From Methanobrevibacter sp. (GTDB lineage Archaea; Methanobacteriota; Methanobacteria; Methanobacteriales; Methanobacteriaceae): 64,000 nt of DNA. The translations under genes and the position numbers were made by a program. The stretch covers positions 62,001 to 126,000 of the forward strand of contig NZ_JAFQXT010000027.1 in NCBI RefSeq assembly GCF_017406825.1. Direction: 5' to 3'. This document shows, piece after piece, positions 1-8,428 of the stretch. Under the pieces are notes generated by a model, which saw only the letters and a program-made list of their open reading frames with translations, had not been told where the DNA came from and did not search any database. Numbering within the stretch: the stretch's first letter is position 1; the number at the start of each line of letters is the position of its first letter.

Positions 1-795
1 ATCACGCAGGACAATCTCGGACCGGGAGCCGCAAGAAACAACGCTTTAAAGATAGCCAAAGGAGATTATATAATGTATCTTGACTCCGACGATTGGTTTT
101 GCTCTGAAGCACTGGAAATAGCTTACGGCGAGGCCACCAGATTCGGAACAGATTTGACATTTTTCCAGATGATCAACTGGGATGGTGAGGTTTTCTATGA
201 AAACGACTGGTTTGACATGAAGACTTTTGATGAGTCATTTGAAAATAGGGTGTTTTCACCTACTGAGACTCCAGGTTCAATTTTTGACCTTTCTGTTGGG
301 GTCTGCCAGAAGATATACAGAAAGGAATTCCTTAAATCAATCGATGCCAGGTTTCCCGAAGGAATATTTTTTGAGGACATGCCATTCTTTTATTATGTCT
401 ATCTTAAGGCCGATAAAATTTCCATCATCAAAAAGCATCTGTATGTCAGGCGTAAGCATACCAAGTCAATCACCAATGTCGTTGATGAGAAATTCTTCGA
501 TACCGTTCCTGCCGGACAGGTCTTGCTCGACATATTTATCAAAAATGGATGGTATGATGCATACAAGTTCGACCTGCTTGCCTATAAAATCAATGGCCCT
601 CGTTTTGCTTTAAGGGACTTGCCATTAAAAGACAAACCTCATATGTTTGACTTAATTAAAAAGGACTATGAACAAATTAAACAGGGTCAATATTATGATG
701 ACTTTTTGGCTGAGTTGGGTCCTGTAAAAAAGAAGTTCTTTTTGGATGTTTTGAGTTCAAAAGATTATGAGGAATTTAGTAAAACATCCCACTAA
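1..795 (+). CDS. Family 2 glycosyltransferase, 5' end cut by window edge
   Basis: The reading frame is open from base 1, so the start lies outside the window. The first visible residues (ITQDNLGPGAARNNAL) and the following YLDSDDW are the classic GT-A core of family 2 glycosyltransferases: the donor-binding stretch and the DxD-type metal site. Further on, FPEGIFFEDMPFF and LYVRRKHTKSIT match the acceptor-side motifs of the two complete GT2 proteins at 36180-38329, so all three are paralogues. It probably adds a sugar to a cell-surface polymer or glycoprotein; donor and acceptor cannot be read from sequence. It converges with the DUF2115 gene and the two coding ends overlap by 20 bases. Confidence 0.9.
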   Translation: MTQDNLGPGAARNNALKIAKGDYIMYLDSDDWFCSEALEIAYGEATRFGTDLTFFQMINWDGEVFYENDWFDMKTFDESFENRVFSPTETPGSIFDLSVGVCQKIYRKEFLKSIDARFPEGIFFEDMPFFYYVYLKADKISIIKKHLYVRRKHTKSITNVVDEKFFDTVPAGQVLLDIFIKNGWYDAYKFDLLAYKINGPRFALRDLPLKDKPHMFDLIKKDYEQIKQGQYYDDFLAELGPVKKKFFLDVLSSKDYEEFSKTSH

Positions 796-797
796 AT
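774..797. terminator. Inverted repeat shared by two convergent gene ends
   Basis: ATTTAGT (774-780) and ACTAAAT (791-797) form a 7-bp stem with a 10-base loop. The TAA stop of the + strand glycosyltransferase (793-795) and the stop of the - strand DUF2115 gene (776-778) both lie in the stem arms. There is no long T tract, so termination is only inferred. Confidence 0.35.
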
Positions 798-1243
798 CCC
801 ACATTTTTACATACGCAGTATCTACAAAGTGATTTTTCATCATGAATTGCAGTCATACGGGTTCTGCAATAATATGTTCCGTCCTGATAATAAACGTCAT
901 CCTTTTTGTCATCTGAAAATGGATGGAGAGGTTTTTTGGCAATCAGTGCCAGGTATAAGGAGATGTTTTCAGTGAATCGTTTTGTTTCATCATCGCCGCC
1001 GGCATACCTGTCAAAGTAAAACCCGATGTCTGAGCGAATATTTTTTATTACCTTGTCCTTGATTTCAAAGTCATCAGCAATTTCAATAGAATATATCTCA
1101 TCGTACACGCCGGAATTGTATTTGGCAAGCTTTTTTGTTAACGGATCCCTATATCTTGGATCAGTAACCTTATTTCTCAGATAGTCAATCGGATAGTTTT
1201 CCAAATCCTTTCTTATCATGGACAGTAATTTTGATGCTTTCAT
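776..1243 (-). CDS. DUF2115 (UPF0305) family protein
   Basis: A 155-residue soluble protein resembling the methanogen UPF0305/DUF2115 family, whose function is unknown. The C-terminal part carries clustered cysteines ([11 protein letters not shown] then CRYCVCKN), which suggests a bound metal or Fe-S cluster. The N-terminal part is charged and helical. Its start overlaps the end of the upstream PHP gene by 4 bases, so the two are translationally coupled and transcribed leftward together. Family assignment rests on the Cys-rich C-terminal pattern and length; no reaction can be assigned. Confidence 0.7.
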   Translation of the reverse strand: MKASKLLSMIRKDLENYPIDYLRNKVTDPRYRDPLTKKLAKYNSGVYDEIYSIEIADDFEIKDKVIKNIRSDIGFYFDRYAGGDDETKRFTENISLYLALIAKKPLHPFSDDKKDDVYYQDGTYYCRTRMTAIHDEKSLCRYCVCKNVGFSGMFY

Positions 1244-1905
1244 AAGATTCCTTTGCTTTTCAAAAGTTCTCTTGGATTATCGACAAGAGCTTTCATTGCT
1301 TCGTCGTGACTTAGTCCAGCACCCAATGCGATTTCATATGATTTGTCGAAGGTTATCAAATCACTTGGGGCGTGGGTATCGGTATCGACGAGCAGTCTGT
1401 TTCCAACTTCGCGTGCGATGTTTGCAACATGGCCGTTTCCCAAACAGTGGCCTTTACGTGCGGAAATTTCAAGATAAATGTCATTTTCAAGAGCGATTTC
1501 GGCTTCCTCTTTAGTGATTAAGCCAGGATGTCCGAGTATGTCCACGTTTTCGGATTCAACTGCGGCCCGGTTGGTTCCAGGGGTCACAGGTTCATTTAAT
1601 GTTTCTCCGTGCACAACCACTATCTTTGCACCCAAATCCTTTGCACGTGCAGCAATTCCGTCAATTGATTCGCATGGGGCATGGGTCACTTCAGCGCCCA
1701 ATACCACAGTAATGTCCCAGTTGGCGTTGATGTCGTCAATCGCATCCTGAATCGCAGGTATGGTATCCACATTTGACCAATCGACATGGTCTGTAATGGC
1801 AATCACTTCATGGTCTAGTTTCAATGCTCTTCTTGCAAGTTCGGAGGGCAGTAATTCCCCGTCGCTGAATAAACTGTGCATATGTAAATCGATTCTTTTA
1901 GTCAT
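1240..1905 (-). CDS. PHP domain phosphoesterase (histidinol-phosphatase-like)
   Basis: 221 residues, essentially a single PHP domain. The metal-binding motifs appear in order: DLHMHS near residue 6, AITDHVD near 37, GAEVTH near 70, VVHGE near 98, GHPGLI near 125 and DTDTHAP near 174. These are the His/Asp/Glu ligands of the trinuclear metal site in PHP phosphoesterases. Relatives are usually annotated as histidinol-phosphatase domain proteins, but no his genes lie nearby, so the substrate is open. First gene of a leftward pair with DUF2115, divergent from fprA. Confidence 0.82.
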   Translation of the reverse strand: MTKRIDLHMHSLFSDGELLPSELARRALKLDHEVIAITDHVDWSNVDTIPAIQDAIDDINANWDITVVLGAEVTHAPCESIDGIAARAKDLGAKIVVVHGETLNEPVTPGTNRAAVESENVDILGHPGLITKEEAEIALENDIYLEISARKGHCLGNGHVANIAREVGNRLLVDTDTHAPSDLITFDKSYEIALGAGLSHDEAMKALVDNPRELLKSKGIL

Positions 1906-1907
1906 AT

Positions 1908-1969
1908 AATAATTTATATAGAATATAGAATATATATTTATATAACTTAAATATTTTAGAGGTTTGAAA
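1908..1969. promoter_or_regulatory. Divergent promoter region between PHP gene and fprA
   Basis: The spacer is almost pure A/T and contains two TATA-like boxes, TTTATATA at 1913-1920 and TTTATATA at 1937-1944. The first would place a + strand transcript start near 1940 and leave an AGAGGT ribosome binding site (1958-1963) in the leader of fprA. No inverted operator resembling a published MsvR box was visible. Confidence 0.45.
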
Positions 1970-3193
1970 ATGAAAGCGAAAGCAGTTAAGATTGCAGACG
2001 GTGTTTACTGGGTTGGAGTTATCCACTGGCACAGCAGAACCTTCCATGGATATGGAATTCCAGGAACCACCTACAATGCATATTTAGTATTTGGACAAGA
2101 AAAGACTGTATTGATCGATAATGTTTATCGTGGAATGTTTGAGCAGTTCGATGCAAGAGTAAAGGATGCATTCGAACAAGAGGGTAAGGAATTCAAAATC
2201 GATGTATTTGTTCAAAACCACTCTGAAATGGACCATTCCACATTCTTACGTGAAACCATTGAAAAATACAATCCTGATGCTGAAATATATGCGTCAGCCA
2301 ATTGTATCAAATTCCTAGAAGCCCAATATCACAATTTCAGTAATCTGGAAATCAATGCCGTTCAAACTGGAGATGAATTGGATATCGGAGGCAGAACCTT
2401 AAAGTTCGTATCAGCCCCTATGCTTCACTGGCCGGACAGCATGTTCACTTTGCTTGCTGAAGATGGAATCCTGTTCTCAAACGATGCATTCGGACAGCAC
2501 GTAGCACGTTCAAAAAGGTTCGATGAGGATTATGATTTGGAATATCTTCTTAGAGAGGCACAGAAATACTATGCCAACCTTGTTACATTAGGCTCTCCAA
2601 TGCTTAGGATGAAACTGCAGGAATTGACTGACACAGGCTTAATCAATGACATCAAGATGATTGCACCATGTCACGGTCAAATCTGGAAAAACCCTGGAGC
2701 TATTGTTGAGAAATATTCCGAATGGGGATCAGGAGTATGCAAGGATAAAATCACTGTGATTTATGATACAATGCACCATTCAACCGAAAAGCTCGCTTAC
2801 CAGATAGCTGAAGGTATCATGAGCGAAGGTGTTGAAGTTGCAATGTACTTCATGCAGGAAGACGGACCTGATGATGTAATCACTGACATTTTGGATTCCA
2901 AGGCCATTGCGTTGGGCGCTCCTACCATGATGAACAAGCCGTTCCCAAGAATAGGTAACATGATGTACTGGCTTGATTGTGTCAACTTCAAAGGAACCGG
3001 CAGTGAAAAGAATGCATTAATCTTTTCATCCAAAGGTTGGGGCGGAGGTGCCGTCAAAAAACTTCAGGATGAATTGGAAACTGCAGGTTTCACAGTAACC
3101 GACACAATGGATGTATTGTTTGTTCCTGATGAGGATGTTTTGGCCGAGGCGTTCGAAAAGGGTGCGGAACTCGCAAGGTCAATTAAAGAATAA
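1970..3193 (+). CDS. fprA: A-type flavoprotein FprA, coenzyme F420H2 oxidase
   Basis: A 407-residue two-domain flavo-diiron protein. The N-terminal metallo-beta-lactamase-like half holds the diiron ligands (NHSEMDH near residue 85, LHWPDSM near 151, SNDAFGQH near 170, PCHGQ near 233). The C-terminal half is a flavodoxin fold beginning [13 protein letters not shown]. Characterised methanogen homologues reduce O2 to water with F420H2, protecting oxygen-sensitive enzymes in the cytoplasm. The frame also allows TTG at 1964, but that would leave no gap after the AGAGGT ribosome binding site, so ATG 1970 is preferred. It is monocistronic, ending in a strong hairpin. Confidence 0.93.
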   Translation: MKAKAVKIADGVYWVGVIHWHSRTFHGYGIPGTTYNAYLVFGQEKTVLIDNVYRGMFEQFDARVKDAFEQEGKEFKIDVFVQNHSEMDHSTFLRETIEKYNPDAEIYASANCIKFLEAQYHNFSNLEINAVQTGDELDIGGRTLKFVSAPMLHWPDSMFTLLAEDGILFSNDAFGQHVARSKRFDEDYDLEYLLREAQKYYANLVTLGSPMLRMKLQELTDTGLINDIKMIAPCHGQIWKNPGAIVEKYSEWGSGVCKDKITVIYDTMHHSTEKLAYQIAEGIMSEGVEVAMYFMQEDGPDDVITDILDSKAIALGAPTMMNKPFPRIGNMMYWLDCVNFKGTGSEKNALIFSSKGWGGGAVKKLQDELETAGFTVTDTMDVLFVPDEDVLAEAFEKGAELARSIKE

Positions 3194-3215
3194 TTTTATT
3201 TATTCTTATTTTTTT
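3186..3215 (+). terminator. Terminator of fprA
   Basis: AAGAATAA (3186-3193) pairs perfectly with TTATTCTT (3200-3207) around a 6-base loop and is followed by a T-rich run. The stop codon TAA (3191-3193) is inside the left arm. Confidence 0.7.
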
Positions 3216-3288
3216 CAAAAAAGAAATTGTTGTAAATAGCAACATTTATATGTCATATTATTTAAACAATAATTAAGGAGTTAATATT

Positions 3289-3795
3289 ATGTCAAGTTTA
3301 GTAATTTACTTTTCAAGAAACGGTGAAAACTACTTCGGTGGGGTACTTAAAAACATCGAAAAGGGAAACACTGAAGTGATTGCCGAATACATCCAGGAAT
3401 TGGATGGTGCAGACCTTTTTAAAGTAGAGCCTGCAGTGGAATACCCAGCAGATTACATGCAATGCATCGATGTTGCCAAAAAGGAACAGCAAAATGATGC
3501 AAGGCCTGAAATCAAACAGACACTGGAAAACATTGATGCATATGACACAATCTACATAGGTTTTCCTAACTGGTGGGGAACATTGCCGATGCCGATGTTC
3601 ACACAGCTTGAACAGCTGGACTTTACAGGAAAAACCGTAAAGCCTTTTGTTACCCATGAGGGCTCAGGTTTCGGGTCAAGCCAAAGGGACTTGGATAAGC
3701 TATGTGCAGGAGCCGAAATCAAAAAAGGCTTGTCAATTCCGGGTGCAAGTGTTGGCAGTGCAAAGGACACAGTCAAATTATGGATTGATGAATAA
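3289..3795 (+). CDS. Flavodoxin family protein
   Basis: 168 residues with a flavodoxin fold. The N-terminal LVIYFSRNGENY is an FMN phosphate-binding loop in which the usual T/S-x-T is altered; the middle stretch IYIGFPNWWGTLPMP is the typical loop over the flavin of the FldA_2-type flavodoxins (tryptophan pair), and THEGSGFGSS is the third loop. It probably carries electrons or reduces small molecules in the cytoplasm. A TATA-like TTTATATG (3245-3252) and AAGGAG (about 3274-3279) give it its own promoter and ribosome binding site. Its position after fprA fits the redox theme, though it is a separate transcription unit. Confidence 0.85.
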   Translation: MSSLVIYFSRNGENYFGGVLKNIEKGNTEVIAEYIQELDGADLFKVEPAVEYPADYMQCIDVAKKEQQNDARPEIKQTLENIDAYDTIYIGFPNWWGTLPMPMFTQLEQLDFTGKTVKPFVTHEGSGFGSSQRDLDKLCAGAEIKKGLSIPGASVGSAKDTVKLWIDE

Positions 3796-3807
3796 TACTT
3801 TTTTTTG

Positions 3808-3840
3808 TTTTTGTAGAAATCCCTTTGATTTCTGCAAAAA
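3808..3840 (+). terminator. Terminator of flavodoxin gene
   Basis: TTTTTGTAGAAAT (3808-3820) pairs with ATTTCTGCAAAAA (3828-3840) with one G-T pair and a 7-base loop. T tracts precede and the hairpin itself ends in A/T-rich arms. Confidence 0.65.
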
Positions 3841-3872
3841 ATTTTAATTAACTTGAAGACATAATTATAATC

Positions 3873-4718
3873 ATGTCAAATTCAGTTTTCGTACCAGGCC
3901 ACATTACTGGCTTTTTTACAATTGAAAACCATGAAGTTTCCCTAAAAAACGGATCTTGTGGTGCAGGCTTTCTGCTTTCCAGGGGAGTAAAGACTACAAT
4001 TTCAGAATCGGACGGATTGGAAATTGATATCAATCAAGGAAAAGAAAGCGTTATCAGGCAAGTTTTGGAGATTTTAGAGATAAAACCTGATTTTAAGATT
4101 ACCCAGGATATCCAGTTGCCGATTGGCGCTGGCTTTGGAACTTCAGCTGCTTCAGCATTAAGTCTGGCATTGGCCATAAACGAATTTTTGGATTTGGGTT
4201 ATTCAGCTGACTTGTGCGGACAGATTGCCCATATGGCCGAGGTCAATTTGGGAGGAGGTTTGGGTGACGTCATTGCTCAAACAGGCCACGGTATGGTTTT
4301 AAGAACCCAACCCGGTGCTCCGGGTGTTGGTGAAATCAAATCATTTGAGCATGATGTCAGCATCGCCTGGAAAACTTTTGGAGGCATTAATACCACAAGC
4401 ATCATTCAGGACCCTCATCACAGGCAGGTCATTTCAGATGCGGGTTTGAAATACTTGGAGTATTTTGAGGAAAAGCCCAGCCTAAGAAATTTCCTGGACT
4501 TTTCAAGGAGGTTTTCAACTGAGACAGGATTGATGTCTGCGGAAGTTAAGGAGCTTGTCGATTATTTCAATTCTCTGGATGATGTTTTGGGCAGTTCAAT
4601 GGCAATGCTTGGAAATACCGTTTTCGCATTCTCATTTAATGAAGATGTCTTCAGAACCCTTGAAATTGATGGATTGCATATGGATAAACTTAACAATGTT
4701 GGGATTTCTTATGATTAG
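3873..4718 (+). CDS. pok: Pantoate kinase (GHMP kinase fold)
   Basis: 281 residues matching the archaeal pantoate kinase family, which phosphorylates pantoate to 4-phosphopantoate as the first archaea-specific step to coenzyme A. The N-terminal VFVPGHITGFF is the family opening motif, and PIGAGFGTSAAS (near residue 89) is the GHMP ATP-binding loop. LGGGLGDVIAQTGHG is the following conserved segment. A ketopantoate-reductase-like gene lies at 20772-21725, so another enzyme of the same pathway may be present in the window. The 3' end overlaps the next gene by 8 bases. Confidence 0.88.
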   Translation: MSNSVFVPGHITGFFTIENHEVSLKNGSCGAGFLLSRGVKTTISESDGLEIDINQGKESVIRQVLEILEIKPDFKITQDIQLPIGAGFGTSAASALSLALAINEFLDLGYSADLCGQIAHMAEVNLGGGLGDVIAQTGHGMVLRTQPGAPGVGEIKSFEHDVSIAWKTFGGINTTSIIQDPHHRQVISDAGLKYLEYFEEKPSLRNFLDFSRRFSTETGLMSAEVKELVDYFNSLDDVLGSSMAMLGNTVFAFSFNEDVFRTLEIDGLHMDKLNNVGISYD

Positions 4719-5226
4719 GTTAAGTTATGATGTTAAAAGATATCGCCGGGATATCCTGGATTTGATTAAACCGGATGATACGGTCATTGAACTTGGATGC
4801 CATACAGGCGGAACAACAAGGCTGCTTCCCCAAACCTGCAACGTCATAGCCCTTGACAATTCGCCGGAGGCCGGTGATGAAATGAAAAAGCTGCCTCATG
4901 TGAACTTCATCAATGCTGATGTGAGATTGCATGATGTTTTAACTGAAGTCTACAGCATCACACAATCATGTAATCTGCTTATCATAGATTTGGGTGGAGG
5001 ATACCATCCTGACACTGTTTTTAAAGTATTTTATATCTGGTCCTCAACATTCAAACCGGAACACACAGTAATCAGAAACAGGGGTTTGCTGGAGTTTTTC
5101 AACTCGGCAAAAGGAAGCGGTGAGGATTATATTTCTGATAAAGGCTATCTTGAATCTTATTACGATTCAGGCATTCCACCCCAAATTAAGGAATTTGACC
5201 TGTGGACCTCTGCTTTGAAAAAATGA
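4711..5226 (+). CDS. Class I SAM-dependent methyltransferase-like protein
   Basis: 171 residues starting at ATG 4711, inside the last codons of pantoate kinase. A longer open frame reaches back to 4555 but would lie entirely within pok and is unlikely. The motif VIELGCHTGGTTRLL near residue 24 is the glycine-rich SAM-binding loop, VIALDNSP is motif II with the acidic ribose-binding residue, and LLIIDLGGGY near residue 90 is motif IV. The substrate is unknown; the tight coupling to pok is positional only. Confidence 0.65.
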   Translation: MIRLSYDVKRYRRDILDLIKPDDTVIELGCHTGGTTRLLPQTCNVIALDNSPEAGDEMKKLPHVNFINADVRLHDVLTEVYSITQSCNLLIIDLGGGYHPDTVFKVFYIWSSTFKPEHTVIRNRGLLEFFNSAKGSGEDYISDKGYLESYYDSGIPPQIKEFDLWTSALKK

Positions 5227-5289
5227 TATGTCAAATTTTAGAATATAATTATATATTAATTTTAATATATTATTAAATAGGTAATAAGG

Positions 5290-5703
5290 ATGACAGAAAA
5301 TAAACAAAATAACTACAATGACTTCATAAAGAACAATAAAATCCTCAAATCTAATGTAAACGGTTTATACAGGTTTTTAGTCTTATGGATTATCAAATAT
5401 CAAGGCAGTATACATGGCTATGGAATCATGAAGGAATTGGACAAGTTTTTCCAAAATCTAATAGAGGAGGGGGTTTTGAAAAAATCCAATCCAAGTAAGA
5501 TTTATCCTATTCTAAAACAGATGGAAGAATATGAACTGATTTCTGGTGAGGAAGTCATTCCGGACGATAAGAAGGTCACATTCTATAAAATCACCGATAA
5601 AGGATTGTATTTCATACAGTATATTTTCAAAAAATTCATGCTTCACAGTGAAAATTCCCAATGGAAACTGATCTATGAAGATATGATGGAAGCTGAAGAC
5701 TGA
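5290..5703 (+). CDS. PadR family transcriptional regulator
   Basis: 137 residues with the PadR winged helix: LWIIKYQGSIHGYGIMKEL is the recognition-helix region (the HGY.I pattern is typical), KIYPILKQMEEYELIS is the wing-preceding helix, and TFYKITDKG is the wing. PadR proteins are dimeric repressors that respond to small ligands. No obvious target is adjacent: the upstream gene is a methyltransferase-like protein and the next operon begins 220 bases downstream. It may be autoregulated from its AT-rich promoter at about 5245-5280. Confidence 0.85.
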   Translation: MTENKQNNYNDFIKNNKILKSNVNGLYRFLVLWIIKYQGSIHGYGIMKELDKFFQNLIEEGVLKKSNPSKIYPILKQMEEYELISGEEVIPDDKKVTFYKITDKGLYFIQYIFKKFMLHSENSQWKLIYEDMMEAED

Positions 5704-5730
5704 AAATCAAATATTGATTTTCTTTATTTT
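5702..5730 (+). terminator. Terminator of PadR gene
   Basis: GAAAATCAA (5702-5710) pairs perfectly with TTGATTTTC (5714-5722) around ATA, followed by TTTATTTT. The TGA stop (5701-5703) overlaps the first arm. Confidence 0.7.
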
Positions 5731-5926
5731 CAATTAGATATAATCTATTATAATTCATAATAGTTTAAATTCTTAATTTAATTTTTTTTATTATTTTGTT
5801 CAATTTATACAATAATTTTTTAATTAAATTTTTAATTAATATTAAACGCTTATCTATTTTTGTATAACTAATATTATATAGGTAAAAGGAGATAAATATA
5901 ATTCATAACTAATCGAGGTTAAAAAA

Positions 5927-6718
5927 ATGATAGGTAAAAAAATCCGTTTAGAAAGAATCATAAACAGAAATACTAAAAGAACAGTAATTGCACCAATGGA
6001 CCATGGTGTTTCAAGCGGTCCGATTCCAGGAATTATCGATATGGATGAAACAGTTGAAAGCATTGTTCAAGGAGGAGCAGACGCAATACTGATGCACAAA
6101 GGAATAGTGCAACAAGGTCACCGTGGTTACGGAGAGGATATAGGTCTAATCGTACACTTATCAGCAAGTACATCCCTTGCCCCTGATCCAAATGATAAGG
6201 TAACCGTAACAAGCGTTGAAAAGGCAATCCAATTGGGTGCGGATGCAGTTTCAATACATGTAAACCTTGGTTCAGACACAGAAAGCCAAATGTTGCAGGA
6301 ATTGGGTGAAATTGCCGAAACCTGTGATTACTGGGGAATGCCGCTTCTTGCAATGATGTACCCAAGAGGCCAAAAAGTCGAAAACGAACATGATGTTGAG
6401 TTTGTAAAACATGCAGCACGTGTGGGATCAGAACTTGGTGTGGATATCGTCAAAACCAACTACACAGGAGATCCGGATTCATTCAGGGAAGTTGTCGAAG
6501 GAGCAATTGTTCCTGTAGTTATTGCAGGCGGTCCGAAAATAGACACTGATGAGGAACTCTTGCAGATGGTTAAGGATTCCCTTGAAGTTGGAGGTGCAGG
6601 CGTTGCATTTGGACGTAACCTGTTCCAGGCTGAAAACCCTGGAAAAATCACCCGTGCAATTTCTGAAATCGTTCATCATGACGCTGAAGTCGATGAAGCT
6701 TTAAAATTCTTAGACTAA
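5927..6718 (+). CDS. 2-amino-3,7-dideoxy-D-threo-hept-6-ulosonate synthase
   Basis: 263 residues of the archaeal class I aldolase family (DeoC/LacD-like TIM barrel) that condenses 6-deoxy-5-ketofructose 1-phosphate with L-aspartate semialdehyde, the first step of the archaeal route to dehydroquinate. [13 protein letters not shown] near residue 25 and the Schiff-base lysine context DIVKTNYTG near residue 178 are recognisable, and VVIAGGPK and [13 protein letters not shown] form the phosphate-binding end. First gene of a rightward run; the next gene, dehydroquinate synthase II, is the next enzyme of the pathway 9 bases downstream. The 220-base upstream gap is AT-rich and holds the promoter. Confidence 0.93.
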   Translation: MIGKKIRLERIINRNTKRTVIAPMDHGVSSGPIPGIIDMDETVESIVQGGADAILMHKGIVQQGHRGYGEDIGLIVHLSASTSLAPDPNDKVTVTSVEKAIQLGADAVSIHVNLGSDTESQMLQELGEIAETCDYWGMPLLAMMYPRGQKVENEHDVEFVKHAARVGSELGVDIVKTNYTGDPDSFREVVEGAIVPVVIAGGPKIDTDEELLQMVKDSLEVGGAGVAFGRNLFQAENPGKITRAISEIVHHDAEVDEALKFLD

Positions 6719-6727
6719 GGTGGCATA

Positions 6728-7858
6728 ATGCAGAATAAATTCGCATGGATAAGCACCCCCGATGAGTTGTGGGAAGACAAAAAGGAAATGATTACCACAG
6801 CATTGGAATCAGGAATCGACCATGTGCTTGACTTGGAGGATATGGAGCAAATCAGAAAACTGGGCAATGTGAAAATCATTGCAAATTCTGATGATGCAGA
6901 CATATATCTCGTGGGAATTAATGGTGAAGGTGACGGATTTGTAGAGTTAAAAGAAGACTTTACCGACTCAGTCGATATTGCAGCCGCCAAAAAAGCAAAG
7001 GCCGAAGGAAGGCAGGTATGCGCTTATGTAGTAATCACCGACAAGGCACATGAACAGTTAGCGGTGAAATTAGGTTCAATTGTTGATTATGTGATTCTTG
7101 TAGGTACAGACTGGACAATTATTCCGCTTGAAAATATCATTGCTGATTTGCAGAAGGATGATGTTGAAATAATTGCTGCAGTACGTGATTTGGATGGCGC
7201 TCGCGTTGCCCTTGAAACTCTGGAACATGGAACTGACGGCATAATATTTGAAGCAAATGACTTCAATCAAATCAAAAAAATCGCACAGGAAGTTGTTGAG
7301 GCATCACAGGCAAAATATGAACTCAAGATTGCAACAATAACCAACGTAAAACCATTGGGCTCCGGCGACAGGGTATGTGTCGATACAACAGACATGATGA
7401 AGCCGGGCGAAGGAATGCTTATCGGATCCTATTCAAAATCAATGTTTCTAGTGCATTCCGAATCACTTGAAAGCGAATATGTCGCTTCCCGTCCGTTCAG
7501 AGTTAATGCAGGTCCTGTCCAGGCTTATGTGATGGTTCCCGGAAACAAAACAAGATACCTCTCAGAATTGGTTGCCGGTGATGAAGTGTTGATTGTCAAT
7601 ACCGAAGGTGAAACAAGAACTGCTTATGTCGGAAGAAGCAAGATTGAAAGAAGGCCTTTGATATTGATTGAAGCCGAATATGAAGGTCAAATCATTCGCA
7701 CATTGCTTCAAAATGCGGAAACAATTCGTATAGTTGACGAAAACAATGAACCATTGTCTGTAGCCGATGTAAAGATAGGAGATAAGGTAAAAGTTTACAT
7801 CGATACCAGTGCACGCCACTTCGGAATAGCGATTGATGAGACAATCATTGAACAATAG
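6728..7858 (+). CDS. 3-dehydroquinate synthase II
   Basis: 376 residues of the archaeal AroB-prime family, which oxidatively deaminates and cyclises the product of the upstream synthase to 3-dehydroquinate for aromatic amino acid synthesis. The opening NKFAWISTPDELWEDKKE and the central VGTDWTIIPLENIIA and GDRVCVDTTDMMKPGEGML segments are characteristic of the family, as is SRPFRVNAGPVQAYV. The length is normal. It lies 9 bases after the synthase with a GGTGG ribosome binding site (6719-6723) between them, so the two are co-transcribed. Confidence 0.93.
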   Translation: MQNKFAWISTPDELWEDKKEMITTALESGIDHVLDLEDMEQIRKLGNVKIIANSDDADIYLVGINGEGDGFVELKEDFTDSVDIAAAKKAKAEGRQVCAYVVITDKAHEQLAVKLGSIVDYVILVGTDWTIIPLENIIADLQKDDVEIIAAVRDLDGARVALETLEHGTDGIIFEANDFNQIKKIAQEVVEASQAKYELKIATITNVKPLGSGDRVCVDTTDMMKPGEGMLIGSYSKSMFLVHSESLESEYVASRPFRVNAGPVQAYVMVPGNKTRYLSELVAGDEVLIVNTEGETRTAYVGRSKIERRPLILIEAEYEGQIIRTLLQNAETIRIVDENNEPLSVADVKIGDKVKVYIDTSARHFGIAIDETIIEQ

Positions 7859-7866
7859 GTGTGATA

Positions 7867-8424
7867 ATGTCTGAAATAAGAGCATTTCTGGCAATAGATT
7901 TAGCCGATGATTTGAAGCCAAAGATAAATAGAATCATAAAAGAATTCAAACAAATCGATACTAAAATAAAATATGTGGAACTCACAAACCTTCATTTAAC
8001 CTTGAAATTCTTTGGCGATATCGATACAAACGGTTTAGACCTACTGGAAAATGCTATCAAAAATGTTGTAGGCGAATTTGAACCTTTCAAAATTAACATT
8101 ACCGGTTGCGGCGCATTTCCAAATAATAATCATATAAAGGTTATCTGGCTGGGCATCGAAGATGACACCCTCCTTAGGGATTTGCACGACAAGCTGGATA
8201 AGGAATTTGCACGAATAGGCATTGATAAGGACAGGAAATTCTCCACACATCTGACAATCGGACGCATGAAATCCGCAAAAAATAAAAATCAGGTCAAATC
8301 AACAATAGAGGAATTCGCTGATTTCGAAATTGGCGAGATGGAAGTTTCACAGATATCACTTAAAAAATCAACATTAACCCCAAGAGGGCCAATATATGAG
8401 GATATAAGCATATTTGAATTGTGA
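7867..8424 (+). CDS. thpR: RNA 2',3'-cyclic phosphodiesterase (LigT/ThpR)
   Basis: 185 residues of the 2H phosphoesterase family. The two H-x-T catalytic motifs are LHLTLKFFG near residue 41 and HLTIGRMK near residue 128. It hydrolyses 2',3'-cyclic phosphate ends on RNA and acts next to the CCA-adding enzyme gene, an association suggesting tRNA-end processing. An in-frame GTG at 7861 sits too close to the AGGTG ribosome binding site, so ATG 7867 is chosen. The gene ends 4 bases before the CCA enzyme start. Confidence 0.9.
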   Translation: MSEIRAFLAIDLADDLKPKINRIIKEFKQIDTKIKYVELTNLHLTLKFFGDIDTNGLDLLENAIKNVVGEFEPFKINITGCGAFPNNNHIKVIWLGIEDDTLLRDLHDKLDKEFARIGIDKDRKFSTHLTIGRMKSAKNKNQVKSTIEEFADFEIGEMEVSQISLKKSTLTPRGPIYEDISIFEL

Positions 8425-8428
8425 TTAT

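Noticed and set aside
4555-4710. N-terminal extension of the methyltransferase-like protein
   Set aside because: It lies inside pantoate kinase in another frame; ATG 4711 begins the recognisable domain.
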